Of a DNA stretch of 64,000 bases, positions 49,798 to 60,565 are shown piece after piece (position 1 is the first letter of the stretch; every line of letters starts with the position of its first letter). A model generated the notes under the pieces. It made no database searches. It saw only the letters and a list, made by a program, of their open reading frames with translations, and had not been told where the DNA came from. The stretch comes from Clostridia bacterium (GTDB lineage Bacteria > Bacillota > Clostridia > Oscillospirales > Butyricicoccaceae). Location: contig JAJPXP010000017.1 in assembly GCA_021205365.1 (NCBI GenBank), positions 1-64,000 on the forward strand, written 5' to 3'. The translations under genes were made by a program, and so were the position numbers.

Positions 49798-51210
49798 TTA
49801 TTTCTTATAATTATATAGGAAAGTCACAGCCTGTGCACGTGTACATGACGCATTCGGAGAGAACTTTGTTGCACTGGTGCCGCTGGTAATCTTGTTCTGT
49901 ACTGCCCAGCGAACGGCCCCATAATACCATGCACTGCTGCTGACATCCGTAAACTTTAAGCTGCCGGAAGATGCCAGCTTTCCCTCTGCATTCCACAGGA
50001 AGGTGACAATCTCTGCACGTGTACACACAGCATCAGGGGAGAATTTCGTTGCGGATGTACCGCTGGTAATTCCCTTATTCACAGCCCACAGTACAGCTTG
50101 ATAGTACCATGCGTTGGAAGATACGTCTGTAAACTTGCAGGAACCGGTAACCTTCGGCTGCCCTGCCGCATTCCACAGGAAAGTGACTGCCTGCGCACGT
50201 GTGCAGGATGCATTCGGTGAGAATTTCGTCGCGCTCGTGCCTGCGGTAATGTTATTGGAAACGGCCCACTGAACAGGCGTATAGTACCATGCACTCGAAG
50301 GAACATCGGTAAAGGAAGTCGGTGTTACCGATGTGGTGGGCTTGGTCGTTGTCGTATACTGTGCGCTGATATATGCCGTTTTACCGTTGAACTTGATTTC
50401 ATACCAGCCGTTGCTCAGGCCGTAGGTTTCCACCGCGGTTCCCTTGGCCAGAGATCCCAGTTTTGTACTGCTGGAGCTTGCTTCCGCACGCACATTCAAA
50501 ACTGCTGTTGTATAAACAGTTGTCGTGGTGGGTGTTGTCTCTGCCGGCTTGGTTGTGGTCATCTCCGAGGTCCGGACAAAACCAACGCTATTCTTATAGG
50601 TAACGGTATACCAGCCGTCTACTGAAGCTGTCGCGGTAACACCCTCGCCTTTTGCCAGCGTTCCCAGCTTGGTTCCGCTCGTCTTCGGTACGCTGTAAAC
50701 CGTTACCGCAGCCTTCGCATAAACTGTCCGCTGCTGGAAGCCTGTGGACGTCGGCTTTTCCGTTGTCGTGTACTCCGCGCTGATGTAACCGGTCGTGCCA
50801 TTATACTGGATCGCATGCCAGCCATTGCTGGTGGATATAACCTGCACAGCAGCGTTCTTTGTCAGCGAACCAATCTTTGATGCCGATGTACTCGGTGCAG
50901 AGCGCACATTCAGTGAGCTTGCCGTAATATATACGGTTGTTGTTGCCGTTACCTGGTCATCTACATATTTATTATATACATAACCAGTCTTACCATTGTA
51001 CTGAATCTCAACCCAATTTCCAAAGGTCCCCAGCTTTTCTGCCTGTGCGTCCTTCGGCAGGACACATACAATGGAAGCGCTATTATCCGGCGCACTCCGG
51101 ACATTCACCGATGCATTGGCTACAACGTTAGACGCCCATGCACTTACACACAATGTAGCAGCAGCGATTGCCCCTGTCAGCATACATTTCCATTTTTTCC
51201 GTATTTTCAT
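49798..51210 (-). CDS. secreted SH3-repeat protein with three C-terminal SLH domains
   Basis: SH3_3-like repeats; SLH motifs FTDVSSNAWYYQAVLWAVNKGITSGTSATKFSPDAVCTRAEIVTFLWNA. Confidence 0.92.
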   Translation of the reverse strand: MKIRKKWKCMLTGAIAAATLCVSAWASNVVANASVNVRSAPDNSASIVCVLPKDAQAEKLGTFGNWVEIQYNGKTGYVYNKYVDDQVTATTTVYITASSLNVRSAPSTSASKIGSLTKNAAVQVISTSNGWHAIQYNGTTGYISAEYTTTEKPTSTGFQQRTVYAKAAVTVYSVPKTSGTKLGTLAKGEGVTATASVDGWYTVTYKNSVGFVRTSEMTTTKPAETTPTTTTVYTTAVLNVRAEASSSSTKLGSLAKGTAVETYGLSNGWYEIKFNGKTAYISAQYTTTTKPTTSVTPTSFTDVPSSAWYYTPVQWAVSNNITAGTSATKFSPNASCTRAQAVTFLWNAAGQPKVTGSCKFTDVSSNAWYYQAVLWAVNKGITSGTSATKFSPDAVCTRAEIVTFLWNAEGKLASSGSLKFTDVSSSAWYYGAVRWAVQNKITSGTSATKFSPNASCTRAQAVTFLYNYKK

Positions 51211-51505
51211 GTTGATTCCCCCATTCCAGCATTTTGCTGTATATTAGTATGTTGACATTATATCATTTTTTTATTTGCGAAGCAAGAAAAATATGGTCAT
51301 AATTCAACTATATTCTTGAATATCCTTAATTTTTTGTCCAAAATGCAATACTTTGTTAGAGGGATTGAAAAGATTTACTGTAAAATAAAATCGTATATGG
51401 CAGTTTGCAAAAAGAAATACAAAAAAATCGACATCCTTCCGGGCTTAAAACGCCTTCTGAGAATGCCGATTTTTACTTTCAGTTTTTTGCGATATTTGCC
51501 GCAGT

Positions 51506-52897
51506 TTACTTCATTTCATAGAATACTTTGAAGCCGTTATATGCTGCAAACAAATCCAGCTTTGCAATCACTTCAAACGGTGCATGCATACTCAGCACCG
51601 GAACACCGCAGTCCACAGTATCAATATTACGGTTTGCCATAAACATGGCAACGGTGCCTCCGCCGCCCTGGTCGACCCTGCCCAGCTGGCCAGTCTGCCA
51701 GATGACGCCGTTCTGATTGAATGCATACCGCATCTTTGCCATCAGCTCCGCAGTTGCATCGGAGGAACCGGATTTGCCACGGGAGCCGGTGTACTTTACC
51801 AGTGCAACGCCGCAGTTTACACGGGCATCATTGCGTTTTTCAGAAACCTGCGGATAATTCGGGTCAAATGCGTTGCAGACGTCCGCAGACAGGCATGTCG
51901 AACGCTCGATGCATTCATCAAACAACGTATCATCTGCACGGCACAGATCTCCCACCAGCGTGTCAAAGAAGCGGGACTGCATACCGGTTACGCCATCAGA
52001 CCCGATTTCCTCCTTATCCACCAGAATGGCCATAGCAGTCTTCTGCGGAATCTCCTCGAGATCAAACAGCGCCGTTGCAGCCGGATACGAGCAGACACGG
52101 TCATCATGTCCATACGCGCCCACAAAAGAACGGTCAAATCCGACGTCAGACGCCTGGAATGCCGGCACACAGCTCAGCTCCGCCGACAGGAAATCTTCCT
52201 CCGTGATGCCGTATTCCCGATTCAAAAATTCCATCACCCACAGCTTGATCTTGTCAGATACCTCAATTTCTGACTGGGACGGCTTGGAACCTACCAGCAC
52301 ATTCATCGCTTCTGCCTCAATGCCCTTCATCATGGTCTTACCCATCTGTTCCGTTGCCAGATGAATCAGTAGATCGGTGATGACAAAAACCGGATCACCC
52401 GGCTTATCTCCAATGCGGACATCAACAGATTCCACGCCATTTTCCGTCACACGGCAGACAACGCCGCGAAGCTCCATCGGGATTGTCGTCCACTGGTACT
52501 TCTTGATACCGCCATAATAATGCGTCTTGAACAACGCCATACCGCTGTCCTCATACAGCGGAATCGTACGGATATCAATACGCGGCGCATCCAGATGCGC
52601 TGCCGCCAGATTGATGCCGCTTTTCATGCCGTCCTCTCCGACAACAAATAGTATAATTGCTTTATTTCTATTTATTTTGTAATATTTATCACCAGCATGC
52701 AGCGCGGTTCCTCGCTCATAAGCGGAAAATCCCTTTGCCTCTGCCATTTCCCGCAGACGGCGGACTGCATCCCGTTCGGTTTTTGCTTCATCCAGAAAAG
52801 CCTTATAGCCTTCCGCATAGTCCATCATGGCAGCCTGATCCGCGTCACTCATGCGGTCCCAGCCTGTCTTTTTGTCATAAAACAGCTTGTTTTCCAT
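51506..52897 (-). CDS. M18-family aminopeptidase
   Basis: NLAAAHLDAPRIDIR; GAYGHDDRVCSYPAATALFD; ILVDKEEIGSDGVTGMQS. Confidence 0.92.
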   Translation of the reverse strand: MENKLFYDKKTGWDRMSDADQAAMMDYAEGYKAFLDEAKTERDAVRRLREMAEAKGFSAYERGTALHAGDKYYKINRNKAIILFVVGEDGMKSGINLAAAHLDAPRIDIRTIPLYEDSGMALFKTHYYGGIKKYQWTTIPMELRGVVCRVTENGVESVDVRIGDKPGDPVFVITDLLIHLATEQMGKTMMKGIEAEAMNVLVGSKPSQSEIEVSDKIKLWVMEFLNREYGITEEDFLSAELSCVPAFQASDVGFDRSFVGAYGHDDRVCSYPAATALFDLEEIPQKTAMAILVDKEEIGSDGVTGMQSRFFDTLVGDLCRADDTLFDECIERSTCLSADVCNAFDPNYPQVSEKRNDARVNCGVALVKYTGSRGKSGSSDATAELMAKMRYAFNQNGVIWQTGQLGRVDQGGGGTVAMFMANRNIDTVDCGVPVLSMHAPFEVIAKLDLFAAYNGFKVFYEMK

Positions 52898-52927
52898 AAA
52901 AACGTTCCTTTCCGGAAATTTGCGGCT

Positions 52928-53518
52928 TTACCGCAGGATATCGTCATAAATCCGGTGCACCTGTGCATACAGGCTGTCCAGATCGGCGTCATTTTGAATG
53001 ACATAATCGCATCTCTCTCGAAAGAATACATCTTCCTTTTGTGCATCAATCCGCAGTGCGGCATATTCTTCCGTGATGTTGTCGCGCACCATAATACGGG
53101 CAATCCTGGTTTCCCGCTTTGCCAGCACCGCACATGTTTTATCACACAGGTTCGCCATGCCGCCTTCAAACAGAACTGGTGCATCATAAATACACAGCGG
53201 ACAGCCTTGCTTTTCATATTCTGTAAACGCATCGCGTGCTGCCTGCCGGATATACGGATGGGTAATCGCATTCAACTGCTGCAGTTTAGCCGGGTCGGCA
53301 AATACAATTGCTCCCAGCTTCTTTCTGTCTAATTTCCTATCTGTAGATAATACATCTAAAAATACAGATTGTATTTCATCCAGCATTGGTTTGCAGGTAT
53401 CGCAAAGCGTGCGGTAAGATGCATCAGCATCTACTACACCGCAGCCAAGCTGGATAAACGCCGCGCTGGCTGCACTTTTTCCTGTACCGGAGCCACCAGT
53501 CAATCCAAGAATTTTCAT
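52928..53518 (-). CDS. coaE: dephospho-CoA kinase
   Basis: MKILGLTGGSGTGKSAASAAFIQLG; CGVVDADASYR. Confidence 0.93.
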   Translation of the reverse strand: MKILGLTGGSGTGKSAASAAFIQLGCGVVDADASYRTLCDTCKPMLDEIQSVFLDVLSTDRKLDRKKLGAIVFADPAKLQQLNAITHPYIRQAARDAFTEYEKQGCPLCIYDAPVLFEGGMANLCDKTCAVLAKRETRIARIMVRDNITEEYAALRIDAQKEDVFFRERCDYVIQNDADLDSLYAQVHRIYDDILR

Positions 53519-54558
53519 GCCTGCCCCTCCGTCAGATCGATAACATGGAATCCTGCCGCCTTTTTAATGCGGTTGGAAACCGCGAGACCAATACCGGAGG
53601 CCGGAGGACACTGGGCGAAGATCTCTGTACAATTGGTTTCATCAAACCGGCGCAGTGCATCAAAAATCTCTCTTGCCTGTTCCGCTTCGTCATTGGCCGG
53701 GCCAAAGGTTTCCACAACCGCTCTGCCGCGGAATTGTTCCGCACAATCATCAAAACACAATACACCAGAGTTTTCCCCAAGCTGTGCATAAATATAATCC
53801 GCACTGGCTTCCGGGGTGCCAAAAACAACAGTAACCGGAGCTTTCGGTGCATAATGACGGTATTTCATGCCCGGTGCAGATACCGTTTCTGTATCGTCAA
53901 TTTTTTCTTCCAGTGCGCGGTCAACATCCACAACGCCCAGCACACGTTCCAGCTGTTCCAGTGAAATGCCACCTGGCCGGAGCAGCCTTGGGCGTTCCCC
54001 GCACAGTGAAATAACCGTGGATTCCACCCCCACAGAGCAGGCGCCGCCATCCACAACAGCCGCAATTTTTCCGTTCAAATCCTCCATAACATGCTGTGCA
54101 GTGGTGGTAGACGGACGTCCGGAGGTATTGGCAGATGGCGCTGCAAGCGGGACACCAGCCGCCCGGATAATTGCCTGTGCCATCGGATGCGACGGGAAAC
54201 GAATACCAACCGTATTTAATCCGCCTGAAGTTACCATAGGTATTCTATCCTGTTTTGGCAGAATAATTGTCAGAGGGCCGGGCCAGAAGGCTTCCGCCAA
54301 AGCCTGCGCTTCCGGCGGAAATTCCGTGGCAATGCCAGCTATACTTTCCAAATCCGCAATATGGACAATCAGCGGATTGTCCTGCGGGCGGCCTTTTGCT
54401 TCAAAAATACGGGCAACTGCCGCCGGATCAAGGGCATTTGCAGCCAGTCCATATACGGTTTCCGTGGGAATTCCCACAACTTCGCCGGCACGTAACAATG
54501 CACCGGCCTGTTCCAGCGCCGTCGTATCCTCTGACGGACGCAGAAGCCTGGTTTGCAT
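53515..54558 (-). CDS. L-threonylcarbamoyladenylate synthase (Sua5/YwlC/TsaC)
   Basis: VVGIPTETVYGLAANALDPAAVARIFEAKGRPQDNPLIVHI; C-terminal Sua5 domain. Confidence 0.94.
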   Translation of the reverse strand: MQTRLLRPSEDTTALEQAGALLRAGEVVGIPTETVYGLAANALDPAAVARIFEAKGRPQDNPLIVHIADLESIAGIATEFPPEAQALAEAFWPGPLTIILPKQDRIPMVTSGGLNTVGIRFPSHPMAQAIIRAAGVPLAAPSANTSGRPSTTTAQHVMEDLNGKIAAVVDGGACSVGVESTVISLCGERPRLLRPGGISLEQLERVLGVVDVDRALEEKIDDTETVSAPGMKYRHYAPKAPVTVVFGTPEASADYIYAQLGENSGVLCFDDCAEQFRGRAVVETFGPANDEAEQAREIFDALRRFDETNCTEIFAQCPPASGIGLAVSNRIKKAAGFHVIDLTEGQA

Positions 54559-54611
54559 ATTATAACCTTCTTTATACATTTTGTATATTTTATTTATGAG
54601 TATACAATTAT

Positions 54612-55685
54612 TTATTGTTCCATCTTTGCCAGCTTTTCTGCCTGATCGGTTGTAATCAAAGCATCCAGTACCTCGTCAATGTTGCCATCGAGGAAGCTGT
54701 CCAGCTTATAGATAGTCATTTTAATACGGTGTTCAGAAATGCGGTTTTCCGGGAAATTATAGGTGCGGATACGCTCGGAACGGTCGCCTGTACCTACCTG
54801 GCTCCGGCGTTCCGCTGCAATGGCGTCGTCCTGCTCCCGCTGCTTGATTTCGAACAACCGGGAACGCAGTACCTTCAACGCCTTGTCCCGATTCTTGAAC
54901 TGGCTTCGTTCATCCTGGCATTCCACCACCATACCGGTTGGCAGATGGGTTACACGGATCGCAGAAGAGGTTTTGTTGATATGCTGTCCACCTGCGCCAG
55001 AGGAACGAAACGTATCAATTTTCAAATCCTTCGGGTCAATGGTCAGCTCGACATCGTCCACCTCCGGCAAAACCGCTACTGTCACGGTTGACGTATGCAC
55101 GCGTCCCTGCGATTCTGTCTCCGGTACACGCTGCACACGATGCACGCCGCTCTCATATTTCAGGCGTGAAAAGGCGCCTTCGCCGTCTATACTGAATGTA
55201 ATCTCACGGAATCCCCCCAGCTCGGTTTCGGTATCGCTGATCCGTTCGGTTTTCCAGCCCTTTGTATCCGCATACATGGTATACATTCGGTATAGGGACG
55301 CTGCAAACAATGCGGCTTCTTCTCCGCCAGCACCGGCGCGGATCTCCATAATTACACTGCGGTCATCGTTCTCATCCTTCGGCAGCAGCAGGATTTTCAG
55401 CTCCTGCTCCAGCTGCTGGATTGCCGCACGGCTGGCAGACAGTGTTTCCTGCGCCAGTGCACGCAGTTCGGCATCGCCTCCAGCTTCCTCCAGCAGCTCT
55501 TTTGCATCCGCTTCTTCCTGGCATGCACTGCTGTATTGGCGGTATGCCGCGATAATCGGCTGCAGGCCGCTCTGTTCCTTGGCAAGTGCAGCAGCTCTTG
55601 ACGGGTCTTCATATAATTCCGGACTGGCGAGCAGGCTTTCCAGCTCGTCATACCGGTCAGCAAGCCCTTCCAGTTTTTCCAGCAT
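54612..55685 (-). CDS. prfA: peptide chain release factor 1
   Basis: EIRAGAGGEEAALFA; RSSGAGGQHINKTSSAIRVTHLPTGMVVECQDERSQ. Confidence 0.97.
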   Translation of the reverse strand: MLEKLEGLADRYDELESLLASPELYEDPSRAAALAKEQSGLQPIIAAYRQYSSACQEEADAKELLEEAGGDAELRALAQETLSASRAAIQQLEQELKILLLPKDENDDRSVIMEIRAGAGGEEAALFAASLYRMYTMYADTKGWKTERISDTETELGGFREITFSIDGEGAFSRLKYESGVHRVQRVPETESQGRVHTSTVTVAVLPEVDDVELTIDPKDLKIDTFRSSGAGGQHINKTSSAIRVTHLPTGMVVECQDERSQFKNRDKALKVLRSRLFEIKQREQDDAIAAERRSQVGTGDRSERIRTYNFPENRISEHRIKMTIYKLDSFLDGNIDEVLDALITTDQAEKLAKMEQ

Positions 55686-55764
55686 AAATATTCAACTCCA
55701 TGTAATATTTTAATGATATTATACGTTCTATAGTTTATACAAATAGTATAAACTATTTTATATT

Positions 55765-56145
55765 TTACTTATTTCCAACCCACAGACCAAAGCTTATCTG
55801 TAAATCATCCTCGCCTGTCAGCTGAATGGATAAACACTGGGTTGGTTTCTTATGGCCAAACAGGCGGTCTAAGGTAAACTGTTCCAGCTGATACAGATTT
55901 TCCTCACAGAAATATGCTGTACTGCCATTTTCAATTTTCAACGTATACGTAACAGTCCCATTTCCACGAATGACAGCATTCTGCCTGGTATCCACCAGAT
56001 ACAATGCCTCGATATCCTGATTCACCAGCGCTCGCAGCCCCGTAAGGAATTGCGGTGCATGGGCTTCGGCAACACGCAGCTCTGCCAGCTGAAAATGGTC
56101 ATTATCCGTGGCATACAGGCCACAGGGTACAGAATAGCTTGTCAT
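55765..56145 (-). CDS. hypothetical protein
   Basis: MTSYSVPCGLYATDNDHFQLAELRVAEAHAPQFL...; ggaggg RBS upstream. Confidence 0.6.
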   Translation of the reverse strand: MTSYSVPCGLYATDNDHFQLAELRVAEAHAPQFLTGLRALVNQDIEALYLVDTRQNAVIRGNGTVTYTLKIENGSTAYFCEENLYQLEQFTLDRLFGHKKPTQCLSIQLTGEDDLQISFGLWVGNK

Positions 56146-56183
56146 ACATCTTCCCTCCTGTTTGTATGGTTTACTGATCTCTA

Positions 56184-56948
56184 TCACCAATATCCGCTCA
56201 GAAGCAGCTTGATAACGGAGAAATATTCCCGGATATACATCAATGTACGTGCTGCCGGATTTCCCGCCGGCGCGCCGATGACAGATGGAGCCAGCCCGCA
56301 GCTTTTCATAATATGCCGGATACGAAATAGATGAAATCCACTGGACACCACCGTAACATGCTCCGTTCCCCAGTTCTTCTGCTCACAGATTGCCATGGCG
56401 TTTTCGATATTTTGAATGGTATTGCGGGATTGGGACTCCAGCGTAATGCGGTCCGTATCCGCGCCATGCTCTGCCATCCAGCGGTACATGACCTCAGCTT
56501 CCGGCTGGTCTTCATCATCTCCCTGGCCACCGCACACGATGACCTGTGCATCTGGATACTGCTCCATTGCCTCCATACCGGCAACCAGGCGATTCTGCAG
56601 GTTTTGTGTCGGCTGATCCCCACGCAGCCCGCCGCCCAGGACAAAGAGCACCTCTACAGGCTCCTGTGGCTCTGACCGGATGCCGGACACAATCATGCCT
56701 TCCACCACTGCAAACGAGATGACCCATAGGATAAATACCATATTGCCGATATTCACCAGCCATTTTGCGGCTTTTCCCTCCAACCCAGGACGTTTTTTCA
56801 GGTTTATTAGCCCCCACATGGCGCCAGTGCAAAGACACAGTGTCACAAAAAACAGCAGACCGAACCGCCATGTGGTCGTGGCAAAGGGCGCACAGATCAG
56901 GCTGGCAATCAGGCTCAGGATGCACAGAATCTGATACAGCTTTTTCAT
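56184..56948 (-). CDS. YdcF/ElyC/SanA family protein
   Basis: VLFVLGGGLRGDQPTQNLQNRLVAGMEAMEQYPDAQVIVCGGQGDDEDQPEA. Confidence 0.9.
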   Translation of the reverse strand: MKKLYQILCILSLIASLICAPFATTTWRFGLLFFVTLCLCTGAMWGLINLKKRPGLEGKAAKWLVNIGNMVFILWVISFAVVEGMIVSGIRSEPQEPVEVLFVLGGGLRGDQPTQNLQNRLVAGMEAMEQYPDAQVIVCGGQGDDEDQPEAEVMYRWMAEHGADTDRITLESQSRNTIQNIENAMAICEQKNWGTEHVTVVSSGFHLFRIRHIMKSCGLAPSVIGAPAGNPAARTLMYIREYFSVIKLLLSGYW

Positions 56949-58822
56949 AGCATCTCTTCCAGCTGTGCGGAGAGCGCCTCCCACTGCTCCATCAGTTCCA
57001 TCAAGCTGGCTTCCAGCTCATCCTTCTGGTTGGAAAGCTCGATCAGCCTGCCTGCATCACTGGCGGCCTCTGCCATTTGTTCATCCAGTGCCGCGCTCTG
57101 TTCCTCTGCACTTGAGATTTCGCGTTCCAGCTTGGCAATTTTCTTTTCCAGCTGCTTGGTCCCGCCCTTCGGCTTTGGCTTTTCCTTTTTGGGCTTCGGT
57201 ACAGCTGCAGCTGCCTTTTCTGCTGCTTTTCGCTCACGGAATGCGAGATATTGTTCGTAATTTCCGGTAAAATCGATCATTTCACCGTCCATCAGCACGA
57301 TAATCCGGTTTGCAAAACGGGATACAAAATACCGGTCATGCGATACAAACAACAAAGTTCCCGTAAAGCCTTCCACAGCTTCTTCAATCCATTCACGGGA
57401 CAGGATATCCAAATGGTTGGTCGGTTCGTCCAAAACCAGCATATTCAGCTGGTCATACATCAATTCACACAGACGCAGACGGCTTTTTTCTCCGCCGGAC
57501 AGCTTGGATACCGGCTTCAGCTGTTCTTCGCCGGAGAACTGGAACCGTCCCAAACGGTTTCGCGCCGTCTGCGGCGTGACATTCTTCTCATAAATCAGGG
57601 TATCTACCAGCGTCCGGTTTTCATTTTCAAAATGGACAACCTGCGGCAGATATGCCGGCTTCAAGCCGTCACCCTTTTTAATGGTACCGGTATCGGCGTC
57701 CTCCAGACCAAGGATAATGTTCAATAATGTCGTTTTGCCGGTTCCATTATCGCCTAAAATCGCAATCCGTTCACCATTTTTTACATTGAAGCTGATGTCA
57801 TGCAAAACCTGCCGTCCATCAAAGCTTTTGCTGATGTCACGTACCTTGAGTACATTTTCTGTCTCATAATTCGGGTCGCCGAACTGCATGTTCATCTTCT
57901 TCTGCTGCTTGGGACGATCTGCAACTGTCATGCGTGCAATGCGTTTATCAATGGAAAACGCACGCTTATGCATTTTTTCCGTGCCCCACTGATGCATTTT
58001 ACGGGACTGATCCTGCAAACGCTTTAGTTCCTCCATCTGATTTTCATGCAGCGCCATGCGCTGGGCAAACCGGAGCTTGCGTTCCTCTGCATAGTAGCTA
58101 TACGAACCGGCGTAGAAATCCGCATGTCCCTCAAACAGCTCAATGATGCGGTCACAGCACTGGTCAAGGAAATAACGGTCATGAGATATGGTAACGACCG
58201 TTCCCTTATACTCATTCAAAAAATTGCCCAGCCATTCCACGGCGTCCAAATCCAAATGGTTCGTCGGCTCGTCCAACAGCAGGATGTCGGTGTCCTCCAA
58301 AATAATACGTGCCAGGTTGACGCGCGTTTTCTCACCGCCGGACAGGACATCAAACCGCTGTTCCCGCATTTCCTTCGGGATTTCCAGGCCATTGCAGACC
58401 TTATCCACTTCAAAATCCAGTGCATAGCCGCCCATTGCTTCAAATTCTGCCTGCAGCGCACCATACTGCCTGAGCAGATTGGAATCGTCATTCTTTTCCA
58501 TGCGGCGTTCCAGCTCTGCCATGCGGCTGCGCACCTCATCCATGCGATGGAACGCAGAACGCAGAATCTGTTCCACCGTATCCTCCAGATCATACACCGG
58601 AATCTGATCGATCATGCCCACGGTACGATCCTTGGCAATGGAAATCGTACCGGTTTCATAGGGCAGCTCACCGGTCAGCACACGAAACAGCGTGGTTTTT
58701 CCTGCACCATTCGGGCCGACAATCGCTACCTTTTCCCCGGGGAAAATATCAAAGGTGATATCATATAAGATTTGATTTTCCCCAAAATATTTATTCAGTC
58801 CTGAAATACTGATATCTGCCAA
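56945..58822 (-). CDS. ABC-F family ATP-binding protein
   Basis: two ABC modules GPNGAGKTTL and GDNGTGKTTL, LSGGEKTRVNLA and LSGGEKSRLRL, C-terminal coiled coil. Confidence 0.94.
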   Translation of the reverse strand: MADISISGLNKYFGENQILYDITFDIFPGEKVAIVGPNGAGKTTLFRVLTGELPYETGTISIAKDRTVGMIDQIPVYDLEDTVEQILRSAFHRMDEVRSRMAELERRMEKNDDSNLLRQYGALQAEFEAMGGYALDFEVDKVCNGLEIPKEMREQRFDVLSGGEKTRVNLARIILEDTDILLLDEPTNHLDLDAVEWLGNFLNEYKGTVVTISHDRYFLDQCCDRIIELFEGHADFYAGSYSYYAEERKLRFAQRMALHENQMEELKRLQDQSRKMHQWGTEKMHKRAFSIDKRIARMTVADRPKQQKKMNMQFGDPNYETENVLKVRDISKSFDGRQVLHDISFNVKNGERIAILGDNGTGKTTLLNIILGLEDADTGTIKKGDGLKPAYLPQVVHFENENRTLVDTLIYEKNVTPQTARNRLGRFQFSGEEQLKPVSKLSGGEKSRLRLCELMYDQLNMLVLDEPTNHLDILSREWIEEAVEGFTGTLLFVSHDRYFVSRFANRIIVLMDGEMIDFTGNYEQYLAFRERKAAEKAAAAVPKPKKEKPKPKGGTKQLEKKIAKLEREISSAEEQSAALDEQMAEAASDAGRLIELSNQKDELEASLMELMEQWEALSAQLEEML

Positions 58823-58930
58823 ATAAGGATTCCCTTCTTTCTTGTTGATGTTGTTTTATCTCAGTCCATATACCGATATTGGAAACGAAAAGACCGCGCA
58901 GAGAGCGCGGTCTTCTGCTGTCCAAAAAAT

Positions 58931-59449
58931 TTATGCCTTTTCCGGCTCCTCGAAGTTCTCACCGAAGGTTTCTACCGTAACACGCTTCATCACCTGCGGC
59001 TTCAGCGGCTTGTCATTGAAGTTGGTGCGTACAGAAACGATGCGGTCACAAACATCCATACCCGTGATGACACGGCCAAAGGATGCATACTGGCCGTCCA
59101 GATGCGGCGCATCTTCTACCATAATGAAGAACTGGGAACCTGCAGAATTTGGGTTCATCGCACGTGCCATGGACAGAATGCCACGGGTATGCTTCAGTTC
59201 ATTGTTAAAGCCATTCATCGGGAATTCACCCTTGATGCAATAGCCAGGGCCACCCATACCAGTACCTTCCGGGTCGCCGCCCTGAATCATGAAGCCCGGA
59301 ATAACACGATGGAAAACCGTGCCATCATAGAACCCCTTGGATACCAGGCTGACAAAGTTGCGTACTGTGTTCGGTGCAGTTTCGGCGTACAGTTCAATCT
59401 GAATTTCGCCGCCATCTTCCATTTCAATGGTGACAATCGGATTTGTCAT
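58931..59449 (-). CDS. peptidylprolyl isomerase (cyclophilin)
   Basis: FYDGTVFHRVIPGFMIQGGDPEGTGMGGPGY; GSQFFIMVEDAPHLDGQYASFGRVITGMDV. Confidence 0.95.
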   Translation of the reverse strand: MTNPIVTIEMEDGGEIQIELYAETAPNTVRNFVSLVSKGFYDGTVFHRVIPGFMIQGGDPEGTGMGGPGYCIKGEFPMNGFNNELKHTRGILSMARAMNPNSAGSQFFIMVEDAPHLDGQYASFGRVITGMDVCDRIVSVRTNFNDKPLKPQVMKRVTVETFGENFEEPEKA

Positions 59450-59622
59450 GGAATTATAATCTCCTTTTTTCTTCGCGTGGAGGATCGGTTTCCTCGCACG
59501 ATTCATAATACGGAAAAGGTGCCGACAAAGCCGACACCCGCAGTTTTGTATGTTACTATTGTAGCAAATCCATTCCCGTGTGACAAGAGTTTCCTGTGAA
59601 TTTCAAGCATTTATACCATACA

Positions 59623-59814
59623 TTAATATGGCTTTACCGGCATAATAATTGCTGCAACAATATAAAAAATCAAACCGGAACCGCTGGCAAGCACCAACAG
59701 CAATGCAATCAGTCGAATAATGGTCACATCCATATTGAGGTATTCCGCAATGCCTGCGCAAACGCCGCAGATCATCTTGCCCTCTTCCAAACGGTATAAC
59801 CTCCTGGGTTCCAT
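59623..59814 (-). CDS. PspC domain-containing protein
   Basis: RLYRLEEGKMICGVCAGIAEYLNMDVTIIRLIALLLVLASGSGLIFYIVAAIIMP. Confidence 0.93.
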   Translation of the reverse strand: MEPRRLYRLEEGKMICGVCAGIAEYLNMDVTIIRLIALLLVLASGSGLIFYIVAAIIMPVKPY

Positions 59815-59839
59815 ACATATGCCTCCTTTGATCCATGTA

Positions 59840-60154
59840 TTATTTTCTCTTGCGGGGTGCTGGCAATTCCGGTGCCATTGCCCGGATTGTTTCCCGGAGA
59901 AAGTCTCCATCATCTATGTTCTGTACCAGCAGCATTGCCTTTGCACCATCATACGGCAATTCCATCGGCGCATACGGCATACAGCTTTTGGCTGCCTGGA
60001 CCGGCTTGAATAACAGCCTGTCATCATAAACGCCGCCAAAGATTTTCCCCTGGTAGTACAGGATATATTCGCCCATCATGGAACGATATGTCACATCATC
60101 CGGAAGATTGATTTGATCGAGAACATATTGCAGATATTCCTTTGACGATGCCAT
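59840..60154 (-). CDS. TfoX/Sxy N-terminal domain protein
   Basis: MASSKEYLQYVLDQINLPDDVTYRSMMGEYILYYQGKIFGGVYDDRLLFK. Confidence 0.88.
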   Translation of the reverse strand: MASSKEYLQYVLDQINLPDDVTYRSMMGEYILYYQGKIFGGVYDDRLLFKPVQAAKSCMPYAPMELPYDGAKAMLLVQNIDDGDFLRETIRAMAPELPAPRKRK

Positions 60155-60377
60155 AGGCTTCCTCCTCCCTGTCCTTGATGGTAAACAAAAAGCAGTAACC
60201 GCCTGCCTTACCACCACCAGTTACTGCTTTTGAAACGAATCTGTGGCATAACTGTGTCGCAGCTAGTACCCTTTGCTTATATTGAGTATATCCGTTATCT
60301 GCAAAATTGTCAAATATCTTCTTCCAGTTATCCACAGCCTGTAGATAAATCTGTGAACCTTTTGCTGCACTTTAAAG

Positions 60378-60565
60378 CTATACTGGCTTTATCCAGAAGC
60401 TTCCGGTATGGTTGTCAGCCTGCACAATAACCGTATATGTTCCAGCTTTGTCCAATGTTACATTTAAATCTTCCGTGTCATGGATTTATTTTCTCTGCCA
60501 ATATATTCAGGCCATTCATCATCAACAATTGGCTTGAGTTCTTCCAGTCCCTGAGATGCAGATTC
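60378..60565 (-). pseudogene. decayed 3' coding remnant downstream of the DUF4097 gene
   Basis: after the TAG stop the frame stays open (ESASQGLEELKPIVDDEWPEYIGRENKS), then continues after a frameshift as EDLNVTLDKAGTYTVIVQADNHTGSFWIKPV*. Confidence 0.5.

Noticed and set aside
60328-60336. Exact DnaA box TTATCCACA outside the cluster
   Set aside because: Single isolated site; expected by chance or in scattered form across a genome.
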